From: Nitriliruptoraceae bacterium
GTDB taxonomy: Bacteria > Actinomycetota > Nitriliruptoria > Nitriliruptorales > Nitriliruptoraceae
Length of the DNA stretch: 25,934 bases
Direction of reading: 5' to 3'
NCBI GenBank assembly: GCA_007117945.1
Contig: SKTN01000124.1
Location: forward strand, 1 to 25,934
In this document: piece after piece, positions 16,562 to 23,505 of the stretch
How positions within the stretch are numbered: the stretch's first letter is position 1
Layout of the letters: each line of letters starts with the position of its first letter
Notes under the pieces: model-generated
What the model was told of the DNA's origin: nothing
The model's database searches: none
Seen by the model: only the letters and a program-made list of their open reading frames with translations
Made by a program: the position numbers and the translations under genes

Positions 16562-16567
16562 AACGTA
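16562..16567 (-). promoter_or_regulatory. Possible -10 box (TACGTT) of a leaderless hemolysin III transcript
   Basis: On the minus strand GCTACGTTG is followed after six bases by the GTG start, the spacing expected when transcription begins at the start codon. No Shine-Dalgarno sequence is present. Confidence 0.4.
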
Positions 16568-16667
16568 GCGCGGCACGCCGACCTGCACACCGGCAGGGAG
16601 GATCAGGGCCGGGGGACCCTGCCGTGCCGGGCCGTCGACCACCGCCATCGCCCAGCGTGACCCTCCT

Positions 16668-16673
16668 AGACTG
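16668..16673 (+). promoter_or_regulatory. Possible -10 box (TAGACT) of the five-gene operon
   Basis: CCTAGACTG in the divergent gap (16556-16744) fits TAnnnT and would give a leader of about 65 nt before the GTG of the DASS transporter. No clear -35 or operator repeat is seen. This is the only promoter candidate for the operon that I found. Confidence 0.3.
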
Positions 16674-16744
16674 CGCTCGAACGTCCCCCGGGCCGCCGAC
16701 CCCGCGCCGGCGCGCCGTACCGGACCAGCGAGCGGATCATCGAC

Positions 16745-18151
16745 GTGACCACCAAAGCGCCCACCCGTCTGCCCGAACTGTCCCGCACCCAGAGCATCGG
16801 CCTGCTCGTCGGCATCGTGGTGTTCATCACCACGCTGGTGGTGGATCTGCCGGGCATCGAGCCTGCCGCCCAGCGCATGCTGGCGGTCTTCCTGCTGGCC
16901 ATCGTGCTGTGGGTCACGGAGGCCATCCCGTTGGTCGCCACGGCCCTGTTGGTGATCCTGCTGCAGGTGCTGCTGCTCACCGATCAGGCGCTGGTCCCCC
17001 TCGAGGAGAGCGTGACGACCCCGGCGGACACCTTCGCCGCCCTCGCGGACCCGGTGATCATCCTCTTCCTCGGTGGCTTCCTGATCGCCGACGGGGCGGC
17101 CAAGTACAACCTCGACAAGAACCTCGCCGCACTGCTCCTGCGGCCCTTCATCGCCGGAGGGGCACGACGCACGGTCCTCGGCCTGATGCTGATCACCGCC
17201 CTGCTGTCGATGTTCGTCTCCAACACCGCCACCACCGCGACGATGTTCGCCGTGCTGCTGCCGGTGCTCATGGCCCTGCCCGCCGGCAAGGCCCGCACCG
17301 GGCTGGCCCTGTCGATCCCCATCGCGGCCAACGTCGGCGGTATCGGGACCCCCGTGGGCACCCCACCCAACGCCATCGCGCTGGGCCAGCTGTCCGCCCA
17401 GGGCATCACCATCTCCTTCCTCGACTGGATGCTGCTGGCGATGCCCCTGATGATCGTGGTGCTCCTCGGCTCCTGGTGGATGCTGACCCGGCGCTTCATC
17501 GCGGCCGACACGCCCTTCGAGATCGACCTGGAGACCCGCTTCAACACCTCGCCCCCGGCGCTGGTGTTCAGCGTGGTCGCCGGCCTGACCGTCGTGCTGT
17601 GGCTCACCGAGCCCCTGCATGGGCTGGCCTCCTCCACCGTGGGCTTCATCCCGGTGGTCCTGCTGCTGGCCACCGGTGCCATGGGGCCCAAGGATCTCCA
17701 GGGCCTGCAGTGGCACGTGCTCTACCTGGTGGCGGGTGGGATCGCCCTGGGCAGCGGCATCGGCGCCTCCGGGATGGACGTGTGGCTGCTCGAACTGATC
17801 GCCTGGGACCTGCTGCCCGGCACGGCGCTGATCGCCCTGCTGGTCTTCGCCGGGCTGGCGATGTCGACGGTGATCTCCTCCTCGGCGGCGGCCAACCTGC
17901 TCATCCCCCTCGCGCTGAGCCTGGCCATCGGGCTCGGACTGAACGCGGCCCTGATCGCGGTGGTGGTGGCGCTGGGGTGCGCCCTGGCCATGGCGCTGCC
18001 GATCAGCACCCCGCCCAACGCCATCGCCTACGCCACCGGTGAGGTCCCGCAGTCGGCGATGATCTCCACGGGGCTGGTCATCGGTGCCGTCGGGTTCGGG
18101 CTGCTGGCCTTCGTGATGCCCACCTGGTGGTCCTGGCTGGGCCTGCTGTGA
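16745..18151 (+). CDS. DASS/SLC13-family anion transporter
   Basis: The protein has 468 residues with ~11 membrane segments. Family features are the first SNT motif (S159-N160-T161 in FVSNTATTATM), GTPVGTPPNAIALG at ~201-214 and a second PPNA (ISTPPNAIAYATG, ~421). The second SNT position reads S378-S379-S380 (ISSSAAANLLIP) where VcINDY has S377-N378-T379, so an Asn/Thr of the second sodium/substrate site is replaced. Members import di- or tricarboxylates or sulfate with sodium, or exchange them. It is first in an operon; its TGA overlaps the kinase GTG. The GTG start has only a weak GAGCGG before it. Import of a dicarboxylate sensed by the following kinase is possible but inferred. Confidence 0.9.
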   Translation: MTTKAPTRLPELSRTQSIGLLVGIVVFITTLVVDLPGIEPAAQRMLAVFLLAIVLWVTEAIPLVATALLVILLQVLLLTDQALVPLEESVTTPADTFAALADPVIILFLGGFLIADGAAKYNLDKNLAALLLRPFIAGGARRTVLGLMLITALLSMFVSNTATTATMFAVLLPVLMALPAGKARTGLALSIPIAANVGGIGTPVGTPPNAIALGQLSAQGITISFLDWMLLAMPLMIVVLLGSWWMLTRRFIAADTPFEIDLETRFNTSPPALVFSVVAGLTVVLWLTEPLHGLASSTVGFIPVVLLLATGAMGPKDLQGLQWHVLYLVAGGIALGSGIGASGMDVWLLELIAWDLLPGTALIALLVFAGLAMSTVISSSAAANLLIPLALSLAIGLGLNAALIAVVVALGCALAMALPISTPPNAIAYATGEVPQSAMISTGLVIGAVGFGLLAFVMPTWWSWLGLL

Positions 18152-20043
18152 GCGAGGGCCTCGCGCCGACCGCGGTGCTGGTGGCCGGACCACCTGGTCC
18201 GGTCCGCGACGCCCTGGTCGCGGAGCTGAGCGCCGCCTTCGCCGGCCTCGCGGCGGTCCACACCGGCCACGAGCCCGTGACCACCGCCGGCCACCTGCCG
18301 CCGGAGGCCACCCTCGCGCTGGTCGCGGTGGTCGACGACGGCACCGACGTCGATGCCCGCATCGCGGCGCTGTGTACCGACGAGCGGGCGAGCCGTGCCT
18401 GCACGGTGCTGGTCACCGAGCGGGCCCGCCACGACGACCTCGCGCGGGCCCTCGACGAGGACCACCTCGCCGCGGTGATCGGTGTGCCCTGGACGTCGGG
18501 GTGGCTCGGCGAGCACGCGCGCAGCCAACTGGCCCGCTGGCTGCGCAGCCAGGACCCCGATGACCCCCGCCTCCCCCGGCTCGAGTCCGAGGAGGGGCGA
18601 CCCCTGGAGCTGCCCCCCAGCTCCCTGCTGCGCGACCTCGAACTCGACGAGCGGGCGCTGACCGCCCGCCTCGTGGACGCCCTCGATCGGGCGCTGGGCC
18701 CCCGGCCCCGGCTGCGGCTGCCCGAGGGCACGCGGCTGACCCACCAGGGCATCGGCGTCGACGGGGTCATCGTCGTCCTCGAGGGCTCCGTCGCCCTCGA
18801 CCGCGACAGCGAGGTGGGTGAGCTGCGCCTGCACCACGCCTCCACCGGGCCCGTGGTGGGGCTGCTGTCGCTGACCCAGCAGCGCCGGGCCTTCTTCACC
18901 GCCCGCACCACCACCGACGTCGAGGTGATCCACATCAGCCTCGAGCAGCTCGAGCACGCCCTGGCCGTCGAACCGGAGGTCGGTGGGGTGATGGCGGCGG
19001 CCACGGCCCGCGCCCTGGCCACCCGCCTGCGGCGCTCGGAGCAGCTCCAGGTGGAGAAGGTCAAGCTCAACGCGGAGCTCGAGGAGGAGCGGCGACAGCT
19101 CGCCGAGGCCCTCGAGGAGCTCGAGGGCACCCGTCTGGAGCTGGTGGAGTCCGCCCGGATGGCGACCCTGGGTGAGCTGTCCGCCGGGATCGCCCACGAG
19201 CTGAACAACCCCGCCTCGGCCGTCGCCCGGGCGGCGAGCTTCATCGCCGAGGACCTCGGGCGCCTCCTGGCGCGCCACCCCCGGGGGACGGCGCTGCAGG
19301 CCGCCATCGAGATGGTGCGTGACCGGCCTCCGCTGGGCACCTCCCAGCAGCGACAGCTACGACGTGAGCTGGCTGACGCGCTGGGCGACGACCGGACCGC
19401 ACGTCGGCTGGTCTCCGCCGGTGTCCACGAGCCCGAGCGCGTCGCCGAGCTCGCCCGGGACCTCGATGCCGAGGAGATCGAGGAGCTGGTCACCGCCGCC
19501 GAGCTCGGGGGTGCCGTGCGCAACCTCACCCTGGGCACCGGCCGGGTCACCGACCTGGTCGACAGCCTGCGCAGCTACGCCCGGCCCGCCGACGCCACCG
19601 TGGAGGACGTCGACGTCCGGCGGACCCTCGACGACGCCCTGCACCTGGTGGCACACCGCCTCGACGGCATCGAGCTCACCCGCGAGGACGCCGAGGAGCT
19701 GCCCGCGGTCGAGGGCTTCCCCGGCCCCCTCGGCCAGGTCTGGACCAACCTCGTCCTCAACGCGGTGGACGCCATGGACGGTGCCGGGCAGCTCACCATC
19801 CGGACCTCGACCGCCGACGACGCGGTGCTCGTCGAGGTGGTCGACGATGGACCGGGTATCCCGCCCGAGGTGCTGCCCCGGCTCTTCGAACCCCGCTTCA
19901 CCACCAAGCACGGCCGGGTGCGCTACGGGCTCGGCCTCGGACTCGCCATCAGCCAACGCATCATCCACAGCCACGGTGGCGAGATCACCGTGGCATCCGA
20001 GCCGGGCCACACGGTCGCCACCGTGCGGCTACCGGCAGCCTGA
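18148..20043 (+). CDS. Soluble sensor histidine kinase: pseudo-receiver, cNMP-like domain, kinase core
   Basis: The protein has 631 residues from the GTG overlapping the DASS stop. Residues ~8-132 look like a receiver domain that lost its active site. The acidic pocket position reads GPP and the Lys-Pro-Trp position reads VPW, yet VLVT-x3-A and the helices align with the partner regulator (20062). A cNMP-binding-like beta-roll follows (~165-295; DGVIVVLEGSVAL), then a coiled coil (~298-335), the H-box with H350 (GELSAGIAHELNNP), a long helical spacer, N-box NLVLNAVDAMDG (534-545), DDGPG (566-570) and GLGLGLA (594-600). There are no membrane segments. In the cNMP domain the phosphate-binding Arg cassette is not evident, so the ligand may differ. 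The family is usually paired with response regulator-thioredoxin reductase fusions. Confidence 0.88.
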   Translation: MSEGLAPTAVLVAGPPGPVRDALVAELSAAFAGLAAVHTGHEPVTTAGHLPPEATLALVAVVDDGTDVDARIAALCTDERASRACTVLVTERARHDDLARALDEDHLAAVIGVPWTSGWLGEHARSQLARWLRSQDPDDPRLPRLESEEGRPLELPPSSLLRDLELDERALTARLVDALDRALGPRPRLRLPEGTRLTHQGIGVDGVIVVLEGSVALDRDSEVGELRLHHASTGPVVGLLSLTQQRRAFFTARTTTDVEVIHISLEQLEHALAVEPEVGGVMAAATARALATRLRRSEQLQVEKVKLNAELEEERRQLAEALEELEGTRLELVESARMATLGELSAGIAHELNNPASAVARAASFIAEDLGRLLARHPRGTALQAAIEMVRDRPPLGTSQQRQLRRELADALGDDRTARRLVSAGVHEPERVAELARDLDAEEIEELVTAAELGGAVRNLTLGTGRVTDLVDSLRSYARPADATVEDVDVRRTLDDALHLVAHRLDGIELTREDAEELPAVEGFPGPLGQVWTNLVLNAVDAMDGAGQLTIRTSTADDAVLVEVVDDGPGIPPEVLPRLFEPRFTTKHGRVRYGLGLGLAISQRIIHSHGGEITVASEPGHTVATVRLPAA

Positions 20044-20061
20044 CCGATCGGGAGACGAACC

Positions 20062-20547
20062 GTGCAGCTCGCCGTACTGGTACTGGAGGACGAACCCGAG
20101 GTCCGCGACGCCATCGTGCGCGACCTCGACCCCCTCGCCGGCACGATCCGTGTCGAGCCCGCGGAGGACGTGCGCGATGCCGAGGAGGTGCTGGCCGAGA
20201 TCGCCCGGGACGGTGACGAGCTCGCCCTGGTCCTGGCCGACCACCGGATGCCCGGGACCACGGGTGTGGACTTCCTGGTGCAGCTGTGCGCCGACGAGGT
20301 CCACGGGCGCAGCCGCAAGGTGCTGGTCACGGGACAGGCTGACCAGCAGGACACGATCCGGGCGGTGAACGAGGCCGGGCTGGACCACTACGTCACCAAG
20401 CCGTGGGACCCCGACCAGCTGCGCGAACTGGTGCGTCAGGAGCTCAGCGTCTACGTCGTCCAGCAGGGTGTGGACCCGCTGCCGCACCTCAAGGCCCTCG
20501 ATGCGGCGGCGGTGATGCCGGCGCTGCGCGACCGCGGCGACCGGTGA
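20062..20547 (+). CDS. Single-domain response regulator
   Basis: The protein has 161 residues. The GTG start, 18 bp after the kinase stop, has GGGAGA at about eight bases. Receiver residues are complete: acidic pocket E9-D10-E11, phospho-acceptor D60 (LADHRMPG), T90 and K113 (VTKPW). The ~40 residues after the receiver (YVVQQGVDPLPHLKALDAAA...) contain no DNA-binding, HD-GYP or enzymatic domain. Output must therefore go through protein contacts or a phosphorelay. NEAGLDHYVTKPWDP strongly recalls the receiver part of response regulator-thioredoxin reductase fusions; the reductase half is absent here. Its stop overlaps the DJ-1 GTG, so it is coupled both by operon and by translation. Confidence 0.92.
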   Translation: MQLAVLVLEDEPEVRDAIVRDLDPLAGTIRVEPAEDVRDAEEVLAEIARDGDELALVLADHRMPGTTGVDFLVQLCADEVHGRSRKVLVTGQADQQDTIRAVNEAGLDHYVTKPWDPDQLRELVRQELSVYVVQQGVDPLPHLKALDAAAVMPALRDRGDR

Positions 20548-21221
20548 ACGGCACCGCCGGGGAGCAGGCTGCGGCACCCGGCCCGGTGCGCGTCGGCATC
20601 CTGATCTACGCCGGCTGTGACCTGCTGGACCTCGGTGGTCCCTACGAGGCCCTGCTGACCGCGGACCGGCTCCTGCAGCGCGCGGAGCGTGGCGAGCGGA
20701 TCGAGGTCGTGACCCTCGGGGTGGGTACGGCTCCCCTGCGGGCCTACGGCGGCCTCGGCCTGGTCCCCCACCTGCCCGCCGACGACGCCGGCCACCTCGA
20801 CGCGGTCGTGGTCCCCGGCACCGTCGAGGTGGCGGTGGCACTGGACGCCCCCGCGCTGATCGCCACCGTCGAGCAGCTGGCGGCACGGGCACGCCTGGTC
20901 ACCTCGGTGTGCACCGGCAGCTTCCTGCTCGCGGCGGCCGGGCTGCTGGAGGGACGTCGGGCGACGACCCATCACGAGGACCTGCCGGCCCTGGCCGCAC
21001 GGGGCGACGTCGGCACCGCGGTCGCCGGGGCACGGGTGGTGGTCGATGGCGAGCTCATGACCGCGGGCGGCCTCAGCTGTGGGCTGGACCTCGGCCTCGA
21101 CCTGGTCGCGCACCTGGTCGACGAGGCACTGGCCACGGCGACCGCGGCGCAGCTCGCCCATCCCTACACACCCGCCACGGCCCCGGTGACGAAGCTCGGC
21201 GGACAGGAGGCCGACCGGTGA
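20544..21221 (+). CDS. DJ-1/PfpI-family protein, isonitrile hydratase-like
   Basis: The protein has 225 residues from the GTG within the GTGA overlap. It has the DJ-1/PfpI fold throughout: GILIYAGCDLLDLGGPYEAL (18-37), the nucleophile elbow SVCTGSFLLAAAGLL with C123, then RATTHHEDL (139-147) and TAGGLSCGLDLGLDLVAHL. The layout is closest to isonitrile hydratase (InhA) and to the N-terminal half of GATase1-type AraC regulators, but there is no AraC domain. Many relatives carry TTHW where this one has TTHH. Members act as hydratases, glyoxalases or amidases, or as redox sensors through the reactive Cys. Its place between a two-component pair and an exporter suggests a stress or detoxification role; this is inference. 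Confidence 0.88.
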   Translation: MNGTAGEQAAAPGPVRVGILIYAGCDLLDLGGPYEALLTADRLLQRAERGERIEVVTLGVGTAPLRAYGGLGLVPHLPADDAGHLDAVVVPGTVEVAVALDAPALIATVEQLAARARLVTSVCTGSFLLAAAGLLEGRRATTHHEDLPALAARGDVGTAVAGARVVVDGELMTAGGLSCGLDLGLDLVAHLVDEALATATAAQLAHPYTPATAPVTKLGGQEADR

Positions 21222-22552
21222 GCGACACCCGCCGACGCCGCCCCGTCGCCGAACGCGTCTACGCCCTGCTGGTCGACGGCGACGGGGACGGGGACCAGGC
21301 ACGCGACGAGCTCGCGCCGGACACCGCGGCCGCGGTCCCGCGCAACGCCACGCGCCAGGTCACGGCCATGACCCTGCAGAAGGCCGGGGACCTGGTCGTC
21401 GACGCCAAGACTGTGCTGAGCTGGCTCCTGGCCGCCCTCGGTGCGCCGGCGAGCTTCACCGGACTGCTGGTCCCGATCCGCGAGTCCGGCTCCATGCTGC
21501 CCCAGGCCGCCCTGGCCCCCCTGGTGCGACGGCTGGCGGTCCGCAAGTGGATGTGGGTGGCCGGGGCGCTGCTCCAGGCCGTGGCCGTGCTCGCCCTGGC
21601 GGTGATCGCCGCCACCCTGGAGGGCGCGGCCGCCGGTGTGGCGGTCCTGGTCGCCCTGGCGCTGTTCGCCCTGGCGCGTTCCCTGTCCTCGATCGCCTCG
21701 AAGGACGTCCTCGGCCGGACGCTGCCCAAGGGCACCCGCGGTCAGGTGACGGGCTACGCCACGATCGGCGCCGGCGTCGCCTCCATCACCGTCGGCCTTG
21801 GCCTGCGGCTGCTCGGTGGTGACGACGCCGAGCCCACCACCTTCGCCTGGCTGCTGGCGGGCGCCGCCGTGGCGTGGCTGCTGGCCGCCGCGGTGTTCTC
21901 CCGCGTCGAGGAGGCCCCCGGGGACCACGACGACGGCGCGGGCGACGGGACCGGTGCAACCGCCCGGGCGTGGGCGCTGCTGCGCGAGGACGCGCCCTTC
22001 CGCCGCTTCGTGGTGGCCCGCACCCTGCTGCTGGTCTCCGCGCTGAGCCCACCCTTCATCGTCGCCCTGGCCACCGAGCAGGGTGGGGCGGGACTGCAGG
22101 GCCTCGGGGGGTTCGTGATCTCCAGCGGCATCGCGGCGTTGATCGGCGGTCGGGCCTGGGGGCGGCTGGCGGACCGCTCCTCCCGACGGGCGATGATGCT
22201 GGCAGCCGGGTCCTCCTCCCTGCTGGTGCTGGCCTTCCTCGGCGCGCTGCTGATCGACGGCGCCCGCGAGCTCACCCTCCTCTACCCGGCGACCTACCTG
22301 CTCCTGGCCCTGGCCCACCACGGCTCCCGGATCGGGCGCAAGACCTACGTGGTCGACCTCGCCGAGGGCAACCAGCGCACGGACTACGTGGCGGTGTCCA
22401 ACACCGCGATCGGGGTCCTGCTGCTGGTCACCGGCGCCGTCACCTCCGCCCTCGCGGTGCTGGGCGCCGAGGTGGCACTGGCCGCGCTGGCGCTCCTCGG
22501 GTTGGTCGGCGTGGCCGTCAGCAGTTCGCTGCCCGAGGTCAGCGATCGCTGA
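21218..22552 (+). CDS. MFS transporter, last gene of the two-component operon
   Basis: The protein has 444 residues. The GTG overlaps the DJ-1 stop, and GGAGG lies seven bases before it (21206-21210). A charged N-terminal tail of ~55 residues (RRRRPVAERVYALLVDGDGDGDQARDELAPDTAAAVPRN) precedes about twelve helices. A central acidic loop (EEAPGDHDDGAGDG) separates the two halves, and GGRAWGRLADRSSRR is the loop motif of the second half. The stretch LLVPIRESGSMLPQAALAPLVRRLAVRK is distinctive and does not match drug-efflux subfamilies known to me. The substrate is unknown. With the DASS protein it gives this operon two different transporters, possibly uptake and export. Confidence 0.87.
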   Translation: MSDTRRRRPVAERVYALLVDGDGDGDQARDELAPDTAAAVPRNATRQVTAMTLQKAGDLVVDAKTVLSWLLAALGAPASFTGLLVPIRESGSMLPQAALAPLVRRLAVRKWMWVAGALLQAVAVLALAVIAATLEGAAAGVAVLVALALFALARSLSSIASKDVLGRTLPKGTRGQVTGYATIGAGVASITVGLGLRLLGGDDAEPTTFAWLLAGAAVAWLLAAAVFSRVEEAPGDHDDGAGDGTGATARAWALLREDAPFRRFVVARTLLLVSALSPPFIVALATEQGGAGLQGLGGFVISSGIAALIGGRAWGRLADRSSRRAMMLAAGSSSLLVLAFLGALLIDGARELTLLYPATYLLLALAHHGSRIGRKTYVVDLAEGNQRTDYVAVSNTAIGVLLLVTGAVTSALAVLGAEVALAALALLGLVGVAVSSSLPEVSDR

Positions 22553-22660
22553 GACCGTGGACCGGGCGAGGGCCGTGCGGGGCCGTAGTCCTGCCGGCGT
22601 GCCCCGGATGCTGCCGACCGCGTCGGTGGATCGCAGGGCGACCCGGAGCCCCGCAGGGCA

Positions 22661-22682
22661 CCCGGGCACCTCTGTGCCCGGG
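22661..22682. terminator. GC hairpin, likely terminator of the five-gene operon
   Basis: Perfect 9-bp arms CCCGGGCAC and GTGCCCGGG flank a CTCT loop, about 110 bp after the MFS stop in the convergent gap 22553-22756. No T-run follows, as is common for high-GC actinobacterial terminators. The remainder of the gap holds the palindrome at 22696 and no gene. Confidence 0.5.
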
Positions 22683-22695
22683 CCGGCGTCGGCGA

Positions 22696-22729
22696 GGTCA
22701 TCTCCTGGGCTCCTGCCCAGGGATCGACC
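22696..22729. repeat. Palindromic element copy 1 (CCTGGGC core)
   Basis: Two 15-bp arms (22696-22710 and 22715-22729) around a TCCT loop pair except for four central positions. The central CCTGGGCTCCTGCCCAGG is identical, loop included, to copy 3 at 25160-25177. It lies between the convergent MFS and DUF456 genes, so it may also terminate transcription from one or both sides. Confidence 0.65.
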
Positions 22730-22756
22730 ACCGACCGCGGCGCGCCGCCGGCCCGG

Positions 22757-23248
22757 CTAGCCGAACCGCACGACCACGGCCACCAGCCAGGAACCGACCA
22801 TGACGACGCCGATGACCAGCTCCACCAGCACCCCGACCCCGTAGGCGCGCAGCACCTGGCCCACCGAGGCCCGCGCGGCGGGCCACTCCCCCAGCCGGGA
22901 GCGTTCCGCCAGCAGCAGCCCGGCCAGCGCGCCCAGCAGGAAACCGAGGACCGGCAGGACGAAGAAGCCCACCACCGCGCCGAACACCGTGGCTGCGAAG
23001 GTGCTCGACGGTGCCCCCGCCTGCTGGCCGCGACGTGCGGGCAGCGCCACCGTGGCCAGTGTCCCGAGAACCAGCAGCAGGGTCAGCCAGGCCGACACCC
23101 CCCAGCCCACACCGTCGAGGTCCTGCCACAGCAACGTGATCACGCCGACCAACCAGACCACCGCCAGCCCCGGCAGCACGGGGATGAGCACCCCCACCAT
23201 CCCCACCAGCATCAGCAGGAAGGCGAGCAGGAGGATGGCGAACTCCAC
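22757..23248 (-). CDS. DUF456-family membrane protein
   Basis: The protein has 163 residues from a GTG at 23248, with GAGGTG six bases upstream. An ATG 20 codons further up would add a polar, unlikely segment. It has about four membrane helices with the repeated glycine-rich pattern of the family: GMVGVLIPVLPGLAVVWLVG near the start and FGAVVGFFVLPVLGFLLGALAGLLLAE in the middle. DUF456 proteins are widespread and have no established function; glycine-zipper-like helices suggest tight packing. The tRNA gene lies upstream on the same strand (127 bp of spacer). The 3' end faces the operon terminator region. Confidence 0.82.
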   Translation of the reverse strand: MEFAILLLAFLLMLVGMVGVLIPVLPGLAVVWLVGVITLLWQDLDGVGWGVSAWLTLLLVLGTLATVALPARRGQQAGAPSSTFAATVFGAVVGFFVLPVLGFLLGALAGLLLAERSRLGEWPAARASVGQVLRAYGVGVLVELVIGVVMVGSWLVAVVVRFG

Positions 23249-23375
23249 GTGACACCTCGGCGGTGTGATGGCTCGGGTGGACCGGGTGATGGTCCGGCTC
23301 GGGGTCACCGGGCGCGCTCCCGGAGCGACGTGCGGGCACCGGCCGGGCCCAGGGGGGCCGGAGGGGGACCGGAGG

Positions 23376-23449
23376 TGGGCCGGGCGGGGCTCGAACCCGC
23401 GCCTGACGGATTATGAGTCCGCTGCTCTGACCAGCTGAGCTACCGGCCC
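23376..23449 (-). tRNA. tRNA with CAU anticodon (elongator Met or lysidine-type Ile2)
   Basis: The 74-nt cloverleaf is complete: acceptor GGGCCGG/CCGGCCC, D arm GCTC/GAGC, anticodon arm GCGGA-CTCATAA-TCCGT with CAU at 34-36, T arm GCGGG-TTCGAGC-CCCGC, discriminator A. CCA is not encoded. CAU fits elongator Met, or Ile2 whose C34 is modified to lysidine to read AUA. The acceptor pairs C4-G69 and C5-G68 and the G27-U43 pair agree with E. coli Ile2 and differ from E. coli elongator Met, so Ile2 is a real option. It is not initiator Met, because the three G-C pairs before the anticodon loop are missing. Confidence 0.93.
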
Positions 23450-23450
23450 C

Positions 23451-23476
23451 GGGAGCGAGAGCGTACTGTCGCTCCC
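23451..23476. promoter_or_regulatory. Inverted repeat at divergent tRNA / metallo-hydrolase promoters
   Basis: GGGAGCGA (23451-23458) and TCGCTCCC (23469-23476) form 8-bp arms around a 10-bp spacer. TACTGT (23464-23469) on plus and TACGCT (23465-23460) on minus are both TAnnnT-like and overlap inside it. The site begins two bases before the tRNA 5' end and ends 29 bp before the ATG of the metallo-hydrolase. It could be an operator or chance GC symmetry. Confidence 0.35.
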
Positions 23477-23505
23477 CCACGGCGACCCACGTCACTGGAG
23501 CAACC

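Noticed and set aside
16556..18193. N-terminal extension of the hemolysin III frame
   Set aside because: It is antisense to the DASS transporter and built of Gly/Gln/Asp/Arg; the PAQR protein is complete from 16555.
21164..22669. 501-codon minus frame opposite the MFS gene
   Set aside because: It has no domains and shadow-like composition; the MFS protein has helices and ribosome site on plus.
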